DNA of 64,000 bases from Clitoria ternatea (GCA_037962975.1 CM075669.1:192208501-192272500), one strand, 5' to 3'. Numbered from the stretch's first letter, positions 12,220 through 24,440 are shown. Translations and numbers: made by a program. The notes: a model not told the origin generated them from the sequence alone.

Positions 12220-12640
12220 CCAATCAAGGGGCGATGCTCAAGCCATCAATCCTTCTCCAGTGGAACTACACTTCCCAGACAAATCAAACTAGGGCATCAC
12301 CCCCTGGTTCATTCTCTTTCACCCAAAGAAGTAGCACCTTGAACCATCAATCCTTCCCTAGTAGAAATACATTTCCTAAACAACTCAAACTGGGGCATCT
12401 CCCCAGATTTCTTTTGTTCATTCAAGGGGAAATTCCCCAACAACCTTCAAATCACCTCAAACTGGGGCATCTCCCCAGATTTCTTCTATTCCAGTCAAGG
12501 GGTAGTTCCCTAAGGTTCCTTCAAAATATGTCAAACTGGGGCATCTCCCCAGATTTCTTCTGTTCCAGTCAAGGGGCAATTCCCTAAGAACCTTCAGTCA
12601 TGTCAAACTAGGGCATCGCCATGAGCCTTTAAGTCCAGTG
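12220..12640 (+). repeat. 73-bp tandem repeat with CTGGGG-CCCCAG hairpin
   Basis: Four to five units. The core AAACTGGGGCATCTCCCCAG recurs at 12387, 12459 and 12533, with a decayed copy at 12605 and another near 12288 (periods 72-74 bp). CTGGGG and CCCCAG form a perfect 6-bp stem around CATCT. The rest of the unit reads ATTTCTTCTGTTCCAGTCA, then AGGGG. Confidence 0.85.
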
Positions 12641-12687
12641 AGTTAATTTGGATGAGACGTCCTGTTAGCTCCTCCAATCTCTGTATT

Positions 12688-14235
12688 CCTGTTCGCCTAT
12701 TCAGGCACCCTTTACTTTCTGTTCACCTATTCAGGCACCCTTTATTTTCTGTTTGCCTATTCAGGCACCCTTTACTTTCTGTTCGCCTATTCAGGCATCC
12801 TTTACTTTCCATTCACCTATTCAGGCACCCTTTAATTTCCATCCGCCTATTCAAGCACCCTTTACTTTCCATTCGCCTATTCAGGCATCCTTTACCTTTC
12901 CGTTCGCCTATTGAGGCACCCTTTACTTTCTGTTCGCCTATTCAGGCACCCTTTACTTTCCATTTGCCTATTCAGGCACCCTTTTGCTTTCCATTTGCCT
13001 ATTCAGGCACCCTTTACTTTTCGTTCGCCTATTCAGGCACCCTTTACTTTCCATTCGCCTATTCAGGCACCCTTTACTTCCTGTTCGCCTATTCAGGCAC
13101 CCTTTACTTTCCTGTTCGCCTATTCAGGCACCCTTTTACTTTCTATTCGCCTATTCAGGCATCCCTTTACTTTCCTGTTCGCCTATTCAGGCACCCTTTA
13201 CTTTCCATTCGCCTATTCAGGCACCCTTTTACTTTCCATTCGCCTATTCAGGCATCCCTTTACTTTCCTGTTCGCCTATTCAGGCACCCTTTACTTTCCA
13301 TTCGCCTATTCAGGCACCCTTTTACTTTCCATTCGCCTATTCAGGCATCCCTTTACTTTCCATTCGCCTATTCAGGCATCCCTTTACTTTCTATTCGCCT
13401 ATTCAGGCACCCTTTACTTTCCATTCGCCTATTCAGGCACCCTTTTGCTTTCCTTTTACCTATTTAGGCATCCCTTTACTTTTCATTCGCCTATTCAGGC
13501 ATCCCTTTACTTTCCATTCGCCTATTCAGGCATCCTTTTACTTTCCTGTTCGCCTATTCAGGCACCCTTTACTTTCCTGTTCGCCTATTCAGGCACCCTT
13601 TTACTTTCCATTCACCTATTCAGGCATCCCTTTACTTTCCTGTTCGCCTATTCAGGCACCCTTTACTTTCCATTCGCCTATTCAGGCACCCTTTTACTTT
13701 CCATTCGCCTATTCAGGCATCCCTTTACTTTCCATTCACGTATTCAGGCATCCCTTTACTTTCCATTCGCCTATTCAGGCACCCTTTACTTTCCAGTCGC
13801 CTATTCAGGCACCCTTTTACTTTCCATTCGCCTATTCAGGCATCCCTTTACTTTCCATTCGCCTATTCAGGCATCCCTTTACTTTCCATTCTCCTATTCA
13901 GGCACCCTTTACTTTTCGTTCACCTATTCAGGCACCCTTTACTTTCCATTCGCCTATTCAGGCACCCTTTGCTTTCCAGTCGCCTATTTAGGCACCCTTT
14001 ACTTTCTGTTCACCTATTCAGGCACCCTTTACTCTCCATTCGCCTATTCAGGCACCCTTTACTTTTCGTTCGCCTATTCAACCCCCCTTTGCTTTCCATT
14101 CGCCTATTCAGGCACCCTTTACTTTATGTTCGCCTATTCAGGCACCCTTTAATTTCCATCCGCCTATTCAGGCACCTTTTACTTTCCATTCACCTATTCA
14201 GGCATCCTTTACCTTTCGTTCGCCTATCAGGGCAA
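12688..14235 (+). repeat. 30-31-bp minisatellite, about 50 units
   Basis: A 1.55-kb array of a unit reading CGCCTATTCAGGCACCC followed by TTTACTTTCCATT. Lengths alternate between 30 and 31 bp through an extra T in the T-run or an extra C. GCCT and AGGC form a short stem around ATTC. All three plus-strand frames are open for long stretches because the unit lacks stops, and the repeated peptides (SPIQAPFTF, LFRHPLLSI, AYSGTLYF) are artefacts of the repeat. It occupies the 3' untranslated region, where Tat/Ogre elements are known to carry hypervariable tandem repeats that can seed satellite DNA. Confidence 0.95.
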
Positions 14236-14319
14236 TTTTCCTTTCCAGTCTACCAGGGGTCAACCCTAATCTTCTCACTTCCTGTTCTTTGAAAGACAAT
14301 TTTTCCGGTTCAATTCAGA

Positions 14320-14395
14320 GTTAAAAAAAACAAAAAAACAAAAAAAAAACAAAAAAAAAGAGAGAGAGAGAGAAAAAAAGAAGAAGAGAAAAGCG
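14320..14395 (+). repeat. A-rich / GA-rich simple tract
   Basis: Long run of A with scattered C, then a GA microsatellite, then an AAG-rich stretch, about 190 bp before the 3' LTR. It may be an expanded purine tract; no function is shown. Confidence 0.7.
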
Positions 14396-14561
14396 AGACG
14401 GAAGTGGAAAATACTCGTCTTTAAAGAAGAAAGGACACACTGACTCGTGATTGCCGAAACTATCAGACGCCATCAAAAAGTCCCACTTGGCCCCTACATC
14501 GGTGTTCATATCTTTACTTCCTTTTCACTTCAAAAACACACAAGCTTCGTGTTTCTTTTGT

Positions 14562-14585
14562 GAAAAAGAAGTAAAGAGGGGCATC
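14562..14585 (+). other. polypurine tract of Tat/Ogre-like element
   Basis: GAAAAAGAAGTAAAGAGGGG at 14562-14581, then CATC, then the 3' LTR at 14586. The position immediately before the LTR supports a role as plus-strand primer. Confidence 0.8.
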
Positions 14586-17500
14586 TATAAACACCTTTTT
14601 TGGTCCGGTCCAAGTGGAAAGAATCTTCTTTTATACTGCATTCCAACTTAGAATGATCAGATCCGAGTAGAATGACTGAGAATGGAGCACTTCTGAGTAG
14701 AACATAACCACTGTTGGGATAAAGCTGAGTGGAATGATTCAAAAAATGATCAAATCCGAGTGGAATGACATAAAAATGATCAAATTCGAGTAGAATTACT
14801 CAGAATAAGTCATTTCCGAGTAGAATACTATTGCTGACTGAAGTGAATCCGAGTGGGATCTTTCTGAATGCAAGTAATCTGAATGAAGAAATGCTGATTA
14901 AAGTGAATCTGATTGAGGAATGTGTTTTTCTGGGAAAAATCGAGTCCGAGTGAACACATCCGAGGGGCGAACGTTGATTGAAAGCCTTTTGGTTGAAGTG
15001 TAAAGGCTGATTCTGAGTGAAAATGCCAAGTTTCCAAGTTCTGAGTGGAAAGAGAGCCAGTTCCGAGTGAAAACAAAGTTTGAGGACCTGTTATTGAATG
15101 AAGCTCTCCTGACTAAAGTAAAAAAGACCGACTCTGAGTGTAACTGATTGGTCAGGTTCAGACTGGAAGGAAAGCCCGACTCTAAGTCTATCTGAGTGGT
15201 CAAATTCTCTCAAGTACCAATTTCTGAGAGGAAAAAAGACCGAGTCCGAGTGAAATAATCCCAACATCCGAGTAAGAACATCCGAAGGAGAAATGTTGAT
15301 TGAAACCTTCTGATTGAAGTGTGAAGTCCGACTCTCAGTGAATCTGGGTGGTCAGATTCCGATTGGAACAGAAGTCTGATTGTGAGTATATCTGGGTAGT
15401 CAGATTTTGATGGGAAAAAAACCGATTCCGAGTGAAAATGTAAAAGTTTCCAAGCCCTGATTGCAAAGAAGGTCAACTCTGAGTGACAAATCCGAGTGAC
15501 AACTCCAAATGAATATTTGCCGACTGAGCCATTCTTCAATCAGTTTCGTTGTCAATCTTCAATTGGTTTCCAAGTGACAATGACTGAATGAAAGGATTTC
15601 TGAATAAATGTGTCTGATTGGACTGAAGAAAGGAAAATCTGTGTGAAATCCTTCTGAAGACGACTCCCAAGTGAGTGCACCGAGCAGCTGATTGCCGAGT
15701 GAAAGTCGTTCCTGATTAGAAAATAAGGGCGAGTGAGTGCACTGAACAATTGACGACTGAATGAAAATCCTGAGTGAGGATAAGACTGACTCCAAGTGGA
15801 AAATGGATATTTCCGAGTGAGATATCCGAGTCAGATGCCTCTCCAGTCTGCACCGAGTAAAGTATCTCCAGTAAGAACCGAGTGATGCCTCTTTAGTCAG
15901 CACCGGGTCACTCTCTTAGTCAACACTGAGTCATTCCCTTCAATTTTCAGTCGGCTCCGAATCATCCTTTACCATTACCGAGCCACTCTTTTAACCATTC
16001 CCGAGCCTTCTTTTACCCATTTCCGAGCCATCCTCTTACCCATTTCTGAGTCATATTTCACCCATTTCCGAGTAGTCCTTTAACCATTTCCGAGACCCTT
16101 TCCACTCAACCCCCGAGTCATCCTTTACCATTACCGAGCCACTCTTTTAACCATTCCTGAGCCTTCTTTTAACCATTTCCAACACCCTTTCCACTCAACT
16201 TCTGAGCCATTCTTTTACCCATTTCCGAGATTACTTTTCACCCATTTCTGAGACACTTTTTTAATCAATTCTGAGTGACATTTTTCAGTCAGCAAGGAGT
16301 CCTCTTCAGCCAATTTCGAGTCACTTTGCACTCGGTCTGATCGAATGTTTCAATCAGAATTGCTTTGTCCCCTGAATCCAATTGCTTTGCTTTTCACTTA
16401 GATTCTCCTCATAAATAACCCAACACCGAGTAAAAACTTCACTCGGCCTTCCATGACAGAGCTCCTCTCAGAAGAATTCTCACTCGGAAAGGACTATTTT
16501 CACTTGGAATTGACTCAAACTGAGGATGAATGCTGACTGAGAGGCTAATCCGAGTCATCCTCTCTCAGATTTCCACTATCCTCTCTCGAATTTCCACCAT
16601 CCTCTCTCGGATTTCCACCAGGCTCCCCCTGTTCGCCCGTGCTGACTTGGATTCCACCACCCAAGTGGATCCAGGAATCCTGGGGGTGGCAGACAGGGGC
16701 GGAAGTGGAGGAATTAAAAATTCCCACCAGCCGCTGTCCCCCACTACTAGGCTGCCTCCACTCCGAGTGGAAGCCTGAGCTGGCCTTCCACTCGGAAAAG
16801 CCTATAAATAGACAAGGGTTGAAGCTTTGAAGGAGGAAGGCATTCATTAAGAGAAAAAACTCTGCCTATCTCTCCACTCACCAGCTCCATCCCTCTCTTC
16901 ACTCACCAGCTCCCTTCCCTCTCCTCACCAGCCCTCTTCCTCCACTCACCAGCTCTGCCCATCTCTTTACTCACCAGCTCCCTTCCTTCTCCTCACCAGC
17001 ACCCTTCCTTCACTCACCAACTCCCTTCCCTCTCCTCACCAACACCACCCAGTACAGCCCCTCTCCTCACCAGCACCCTTCACACCTCACTGTTCAGCAT
17101 CCTGAGACCAGCTCTCCTGCTCTATCACTCGGTTTCTCAACTTTCACTCAGTATTCTACTTTTTCACTCGGTATTCTACCTTTTCACTCGGTATTTTCAC
17201 TTTTCACTTGGTTTTCCCATTTTCACTCGGTTTTTCCACTTTTACTCGGTTTTTTCCCTTTTTCTCACTCGGTTTTCTCTTCTCCCACTCAGTTTTCGCT
17301 CATTTTCCCCTCTTTTTCCGAACTTACTGTTTCCCTTTCTCTCTTGTAGCTTCTGCTACCCTCCATCCTTTGCTTTGTAATTTTTTTAAAAAAAATATTA
17401 AAGGGAAATGGATATTTCATGTGTTTTCTTTCAAATCTAAGTAAAATCAAAAATTAAAAAAAAACAGGAAAAAATCTTTTTTAATCTGTGTCGTACGGAA

Positions 17501-18346
17501 AATACTTCCGTCTACACAACTTCTATAGGATCCGTACACGTGCGAAGAACTTCGTCTTGTATGAGTTCCTCACCAAAATGATACCCACCAACATTTTCCC
17601 AATCTTTTCCTAAAAGAAAAACACTCAGAACTACATAACCCTGATTTCTTGATAATTCTAGAATACGTAGGAGCAGGACCTTAACTCCTGTCGGGCCCAT
17701 CTTTCTTGTTTCTTTTTACTGATTTATTTCCTCACTTTCGTGTTTCTTTCATAAGTGTTCTTTTTTTGTCGCTTCCGTGAAAATCAATTTAGACGTGACG
17801 TCTTATTGATTTCCCCCTAGTTTTTTTTTCAAGCCTCACCACAATTCATAGAGAAGGGATACTTAGGATGAGACGTCCTGCTTATCTCTTTCCTATCCCC
17901 GTCCCTTTTTTATTCGAGGATGTCTAATTTAGACGTGACGTCTTATTAGCATTCTCTTCCTCTCTCTGTCTCATATCGAAGTCGAGTTTAATTCGGATAA
18001 AACGTCCCGTTAACCTCGCTTCGACATTCTATGTTTATACAGTTCACTTATTCCCTTCCGTCGTTTTCAAATAAAAATACAAAAAAAGGGAAGAAACCAT
18101 GTTTATTTAAGGCTATTTATATTGCGCTTTCAACCTTGGAACTGTTTCCGACAGGCGATGTAGGGTGCTAATACCTTCCCTACTCGTAACCGACTCTCGA
18201 ACTTGAATCTCAATTTTTAACCAGTGCTTTACTGAACCTAGTTTTTTCCAATGTTTTTCCTATGAATAAAAACGTTGGTGGCGACTCCCTGTTTCATCTC
18301 ATTGGTTTTTCTCTCTCGCTGCGCCGTCGCGATCCAGGTTGCGACA
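14586..18346 (+). repeat. Tat/Ogre-like 3' LTR
   Basis: Matches 2505-6268 along its length and ends GCGACA, followed by the TSD AAACC. It repeats the U3 word array, the inverted promoter pair (16763-16795), the TATA box (16803-16810) and the pyrimidine-rich leader. Many differences from the 5' LTR are C-to-T or G-to-A changes, as expected from decay of methylated cytosines. Confidence 0.92.
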
Positions 18347-18351
18347 AAACC

Positions 18352-18800
18352 AAATATATTTGCTATAGGGTAACACATATATTAAGCCCACTAGAGGATA
18401 GTTTTATTTTAGTTTGACTAAAATTAGAATTATTGAGCCTAATTCATTTAAAATGAATAAAGAAACCATTCACTAAGAATTGCTCATTAGGTTAGACTTG
18501 AGCTTATAAAGAGAGCATCAGATGCTCATCGGTTTCACTCTTGTGATACATAAAAATTTTGTCATTATTGTGAAGGCCACACTTTGACAAACTAGCATTT
18601 GTATGTGTAAAATCTGGTGAGAGTGCTCCCGAGAACTCCTTAAGGGTGAGGTTACTACTGCTTCGAGATCTTCTTATTCTGCGCTATAAGAGTTATTTAT
18701 TTAACAAAATTTTATCTATTATTGCTTTGATATATGAAGTTTTCTAGACCAATAGGAATCCTTGTATTTTTGCTACCTACCTACTAGAGATTCCCTAATA
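18352..18800 (+). repeat. copia 5' LTR, second part
   Basis: Remaining 449 bp of the LTR begun at 1687, ending CCCTAATA (CCCTAACA in the solo copy at 31425). TATAAA at 18505-18510 corresponds to TATAAATA at 25453 and 31132 in the other two copies, so this is the promoter part and U5. Confidence 0.88.
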
Positions 18801-18801
18801 G

Positions 18802-18813
18802 TGGTATCAGAGC
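18802..18813 (+). other. primer binding site, tRNA-iMet
   Basis: TGGTATCAGAGC one base after the LTR, the standard plant Ty1-copia PBS complementary to initiator tRNA-Met. Confidence 0.92.
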
Positions 18814-18882
18814 CTGGTTCCGAAAACCATGTTTTGGGTAATTGACTTTCTTGTTTAAGAACTCATTAAACTTTTGACAAAA

Positions 18883-19060
18883 TGTTAAAAAGGTTATATC
18901 TTTTCTTGAAAACTATTAAAAAGGATACATCTTTTTGTAAAAATGTTACAAACGTTGTGTTTTTTTAAAGTATTAAATGGTTGCATCTTTTCATGAAATA
19001 TGTTACAAAAGTTATGTCCTTTTATGAAATATGTTACAAAGGTCACATCTTTTTAAAAGC
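18883..19060 (+). repeat. 30-bp imperfect tandem repeat in copia leader
   Basis: Six diverged units reading roughly TGTTACAAAGGTTACATC then TTTT.TGAAA, starting near 18883, 18914, 18944, 18971, 19001 and 19032 (period about 27-31 bp). Noncoding. Confidence 0.7.
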
Positions 19061-19309
19061 TAATAATTGTTTATTTTTTCGTGTATATTGATTGCTTTTT
19101 TCATCAATTTTAATTAAAAAATATGTTTCTTGAATGTGCTTAATTGTATGAACATGTGTTATGTTGCAATGATGATTGCTTTGTATATGTTCTAATTTCA
19201 AGCTCATTTTTATTTATGTTCATTTAATTAAATTGAAGAAAAAGGTTGTATGTAATTGTTATTTATATGCTTTTTCTTGTAACATGAATGGTTAATGTAG
19301 GATAGTGAC

Positions 19310-19880
19310 TAGAAGGTTTAAGAGTTAAACCTTAGCCGTAATGAAATTTAAAGTTTGTAAGAGTTATAAATTTAAATAATTCATCCTTATTAATTTTAAT
19401 AGGATTTGCATTGTATGTGATCTTATTAAAATTAATATTATTTTTGAATCATTTTATATTTTACATTAAATGGAATTTGTAAGAGTTACAAATTGATTCA
19501 TATTTATTAAATTTAACATGATTTGTAATAGGTACAAATAGAAGATAAGATCTTTATTAAATTTAATAATTTTAAAAACTAAATATTTAATCTTTAATAA
19601 ATTTGATAGGATTTGCAAAAGTTGTAAATCAAGGATAAGATCTCTATCAAATTTAATAAGAATCAAAACAAAATATCTTGGACTTTAAAGACAAAGTTTA
19701 AAAGTTCAACCTTAACCATTCCTAAAAATAGAATTATTGTTGAGACTTTATAGATACGGTTTAAAAGTTAAACCCTAACCATTCCTATTATTAGGATAAT
19801 TTTTAAGGATCAAAACATAAGGTTTAAGAGTTAAACTTTGGTCATTTCAAAAAAAATCTAGGATTTAAGAGTTGAAACTA
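19310..19880 (+). repeat. array of small inverted repeats in copia leader
   Basis: At least seven short hairpin candidates with loops of GAG or AAG between AA and TT. Examples are AGGTTTAA-GAG-TTAAACCT near 19314, AATTTGTAA-GAG-TTACAAATT near 19473, GATTTGCAA-AAG-TTGTAAATC near 19609, GGTTTAA-AAG-TTAAACC near 19758 and AGGTTTAA-GAG-TTAAACTT near 19821. Arms differ between copies but pairing is kept, in places through G-U pairs. No coding frame overlaps it. Confidence 0.6.
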
Positions 19881-20294
19881 GAAATATGATTTCCAATTGT
19901 TTGAAATTCTAATAAAAAATTTTGAGCTGTTAATGGTTAGTGAGATATTCTGTCTAAGAAATATTTGGTACTTAAGTGGTCAATCTTGTAACATTTAAAA
20001 AAAATTTAGAAAATGAATTATTAAGGAGAGAATGATTAATTATTGGATATCTAAATTATGTTGTAAAATTAATTAAATATTAATCATGATTTATTGGTGA
20101 AATAAAATTTACTGAACCAATCAATTTAACTGATGATGTTGGATCAAGTGACTCATTTTTAGGCATTGTATGGTCAGGATTAGTAAGATAATTATGGTGA
20201 GCACAATGATATAATCGGAATAATTTTAGGACAATTATTGGACTCAAACGGACACACAACGTCTACACATACACACATATATATAAATAGACAT

Positions 20295-20332
<38 letters not shown>

Positions 20333-22039
20333 AGGGGGTGCCTTTAAATAATATGTACAGTGAAAAGCTATACACGCTGTTAGTAAAGCGACAAACGATA
20401 CTTAATATATATATATAGTAATAATAATAAAATAACAAAATCGAAAAACTCTTTTTGCTTTCTTCTGCCGCATCCATCTGAACCTTCAATTTTTCTTCTT
20501 CTTTTCAATTGGAAATTACACAATTGCCTTCTCTTGTAATCGTTGGGACTCTTCAATTTTCTTTGACAATTTTAACTTCCAATGGCGCTGGCTTGCTTCT
20601 TCACGCCACTTTGTTGACAGCAAGGGTAAAATTTCAACAACTAATCCATTGTTCATCTCCTTTTGGCTACCATTGCTACGTTGAGGTATAGAGGGGAAAT
20701 AATTATAATTATTGTTATTTCATTATTCATATTATGATTATTATTATTAGTATTATTGTTATTATTATTAATATGATTTTGGAAGAAACCTTTAGAGCAA
20801 ACCCTAGGATAGATGACCCTTTGAAATGCTATTGGGAAATTGAATATTGTTGGCTTGGTAGTTTAGTAATGGTATGAATGCTAATAAATGTGGTTGGTTG
20901 ATATTGGTAGAGAAGTTATTGTAGAACTAATAAGAAACCCTTACTTTAAAAATTAGGGAAAATGTACCCAAAATCCTTGAATGCTTCATACATAGTGTTA
21001 AAATAATTATGGGACTTAAGTTAATATTGTTAGATTGGTTTGACATTATTAACATTGAAATTGGAATTGTTAGTAAGTATTAAATGACTTTTGAAGTAGA
21101 AAAGTGGTGTCAAAATGTCATAAATGGTTCCATAAATACCTTAGTCTAGTTAGTGTACTTGTGAAAATATGGTTGGAGGAAGATTAATATTTATGGTGTT
21201 GATATATAATTATTTGGTTAAGAAGTATAGCATTCTTTATGGTTTTAATGAAGGTCATGCAAGATTTATAGGAAATAAATATGCCTTTAATCTAGAAACC
21301 TTGTTATGACATATTAGAACTAAAAGGATATCTATTGAGTTAAAAAAATGTAATTAGAAATGATTAATGATTTTAGTAAGTTACTTTGTTAGAAATCCTA
21401 AATTAAGATTTTAAAACAATGACACTCATTGCTTTGGAAATATTTATAGTAGTTAGAAATGAATTATTGGAAGTGTTGTAGTATTTGTTAGTGATTAGAA
21501 ATGGACTGTAGATGAGTTGTAGGGATTAGTAATGATAGGAAATAATTATGAATAAAAGGTGATTCCAAAGACTTATAATAAGATACTTTGATTTTTAAAA
21601 ACCATTAGAGACAATTAGGTATCTTAAAAGAATAAAGAACAAAATTGACTATAATTGTTAAGTAATGAAGAACTTGATGCCTTCTAAGAGAAAAACATTA
21701 AAAGTGAAAATGATGAGGTGTACAATTTGATTAAAGCTTTAGGAAGCTTAATGAATAACCCTTTGACTCTTGTCTAATTACAAATGGTAATTTTTAAATC
21801 CTTAGGACATTGGAAAAGAGTAAGAATGATAACTTAAATTCCAAACCTCCAAGGTGGTAAGGGCATAAACCTAACTTAGTTTTATATACATGCAGTAAAC
21901 CATAGATTCTAAGCTGTAAAAGGCAACATGAATAAATAGAGATGTACGATATGATGATACATAGACTTTATCAAGGACAAGTTGGTCTAGGAAGATAAAA
22001 GTCTAAAGGTGAACAAGAAAGGATGTTTGTTCTAGTTTT
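19881..22039 (+). other. decayed copia leader and gag region
   Basis: Mostly AT-rich with dense stops. It holds a TA microsatellite at 20302-20329, a pyrimidine-rich block at about 20455-20680 with a 60-codon open stretch of unknown identity, and an ATT-rich stretch at about 20700-20775. Gag should lie in its right-hand part (about 20.9-22.0 kb) by position, but I cannot recognise it. Confidence 0.4.
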
Positions 22040-24440
22040 GGCCAAACAAGACATTGAAAGAATTTGTCTGAAGTACTTAAAGAATTCAAAAGGAAGGGAA
22101 GTAAAACTTCCGCTTCATGTTTTTCATCCTATAAAAGTCAAGTTTTGTTTACTTTAACAACATTAGCATAAGATACTAGATGCAGATCTTACATTAATAT
22201 GGAAAATCAAAGAAGTAGATTATTGGCTGAAAGTGAAGAAAAATCTACATGTAAAATAGGGCAATGTTGCTATATTGGTGGTAGGATCTTCACCTATTGG
22301 GCTAGTTAGTGAACTAGACATTGTGCAAGCTATTTATTGTTGGACAATAAAGGTTTTTCATTTATAAAATAATTTTATTTCTTAAAAATGATGCTGATGC
22401 ACAATTGAGTAATGAGTTTCATATCCTAAAACTCAATACTTATCTATAACATAAATGTTAAGTAGGTTAAAATGAATGATTCAAACCTTACTTATATAAG
22501 AATTATTGCCTTGGGAAAATGAAGACAACTGAGACCCTATTAAATGAAAAGTGAAAATGTAAGCAATCTATTATCTAATACATAATGATGTATGTGGACC
22601 CAAAGAAACAATGACTAGAAGTGTTCTTTTATACTTCACCACACTAACTAAAAAGCTTAGTAAGTACGAATTTATGCGACACAAGTTAGGAATCCTTTGA
22701 AAAGTTCAAAGATTTCAAAATGAAGTAGAAAACCAAATTGACAAGACAATTAAACCTTTTAATAAGATCAAGATAGTAAATGTTTGAGTCATAAGTTTGA
22801 TGTCTATCTAAGATAATGGGAGATTACTTGTTAACTTATTCCTCATAGAATGTTAAAATATCTAAAAGGAGAAATCGAACTCTATTGGACATGGTTCAAT
22901 TCTTGATTGTTCTATCAAATATCCCTAAGTCTTTCAACATCAAACTTTTGTTGACATAATTTTTCATATTTAACTATGTTCCATGTAAGGCTTTCTTAAA
23001 GAGACCATATATGATATGGACTAGGAAGAGACCTAATATGTCTTTAATGAAGATTTGGAATTATGAAGCTTCCATGAAGGTCAATTGAAAGTTAGATAAA
23101 TGTCTTTTAATATGATACCTAAAGGAAACTTAGGGTTATCATTTCTATAATCTATTTGAGAACAAAAATGTTTATTGCTTACAGTGTTGTGTTCTTGGAT
23201 GGGAGTGCACCTCTAAAAGAACCAATGGAAGGATAATAGAACTTGAAGAAATTTGAGTAGCACAAGGCATTCAAAAGCCAACAATGGAATTGGTGTAGGT
23301 ATCACAAAGTGTTGTGACATCATCAACTTCGGTAACATAAGACTTGCGCAGATTAGATATGATGTCACCAACCTAAAGATATGAACATATTGTAAATAAA
23401 GAATGAGATTTATTACTAAATGAGCATGTTTCTTATAAACAATCCATTATGAGTTTAGAATCTAAGACATGGCGTGAGACCATGGGATTTGAAATGGACT
23501 CCATGAACACTAACAAGGTATAGACCTTGGTTTATGTATCGGAATAGGATGCAATTGGGTTTTCCAAAGGAAAACTAAACATGGATAGTAATGTAAATAC
23601 CTATACAACAAGATTGACAAATTGCTAATTGGCTTAAATCCATTTAGATCTTGTTTACTATTGGAGTATACCACCATTATAAGATATGGTAGATAAATGT
23701 CAAGATGAAAACTTTCTTGAAGATGTATATAAGACACAACCCAAAGGCTTTTTATACTTGAAGCCTCTAGAAAGGTATATAGACTACAAATGTTCCATTT
23801 ATGGACTATAGCATGCTTTTAGAAGTTGAAATCTTCATTTAAGAATGAAGATGAATTTGGTGACTAGAAGAAAGTTAGTAACTACATAGTCATAGTTCTA
23901 GTATTGTATGTGGAAGACATACTTCTTACTAGAAATAACATTCTCATCCTATGGTTATGAACATCATTAAGTGCTTGAGAATGACTATGGATGTGATCTT
24001 GATGAATGAAAGATGAGCTTATTGTAGAGGTTACATTGATGATAACCTCATAATTGATTTAAATTAGTTGAGATTGCAATCAAAATATATACATGTTTGT
24101 TAAAATGGTTACGTTGTATCCTTGAAAGGTTCACTGCAAGAAATAGTCACTAATTCTACTACAAAAATCTAAGTATCTGGTTGTGTTAAATTACAATGAA
24201 AGCAATTTACTGTCGAAGGATTGAGATTATTCCAAACATTGTGCACCCTATGAGTCTCTACTAAAAAGACAATGGAACCATAAAACAAGCTAAGGAAGTG
24301 GGTCGATCCAAGCATATGCTTAAACAATTCCCTCTCAAGGAGATATGAGAATATGGAATGTGCATATCAAAAAATATGTTAGAAGCTCACAAGTGAAACC
24401 TCTTACACAACAAAAACATGAGGGCACCGAAGACATCAAA
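22040..24440 (+). pseudogene. Ty1-copia pol pseudogene
   Basis: Copia Pol can be followed in several frames with many stops. A protease/pre-integrase stretch lies near 22.08-22.35 kb (LKEFKRKGSKTSAS; SSPIGLVSELD). Late integrase lies near 22.88-23.2 kb (LLDMVQFL; RPYMIWTRKRPNMS). RT lies near 23.48-23.96 kb (MGFEMDSMNTNKV; EDVYKTQPKGFLYLK; VEDILLT in place of the usual YVDDILL). An RNase H end lies near 24.2-24.4 kb. Nothing is translatable. The order identifies Ty1-copia; each match is short and read by eye. Confidence 0.75.

Larger units (their letters stand above)
2505..18346 (+). mobile_element. Tat/Ogre-like Ty3-gypsy element with gag but no pol
   Basis: A 15.8-kb element bounded by AAACC duplications (2500-2504, 18347-18351). 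LTRs are 3,764 bp (2505-6268) and 3,761 bp (14586-18346). A tRNA-Arg PBS follows the 5' LTR and a purine tract precedes the 3' LTR. The interior holds one intact gag frame, a short scrap resembling the start of a Tat-type pol, and then noncoding DNA with three tandem-repeat arrays. RT, RNase H and integrase are missing, so it must depend on proteins from a relative. The 3' LTR begins TATAAACACC where the 5' LTR has TGTGAACACC, so its terminal TG has mutated. By eye the LTRs differ by about 3% in their first 430 bp. Confidence 0.92.

Noticed and set aside
12652..14152. Long overlapping open frames of 271, 413 and 335 codons
   Set aside because: They are the three frames of the 30-bp minisatellite, whose unit lacks stops. 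The products are simple peptide repeats with no domain.
12688..14235. CRISPR-like appearance (about 30-bp repeat)
   Set aside because: Units are head-to-tail with no spacers, within a plant retrotransposon 3' UTR.
20302..20329. TA dinucleotide run as an insertion-site signal
   Set aside because: An ordinary microsatellite; no flanking duplication or terminal inverted repeats were seen.
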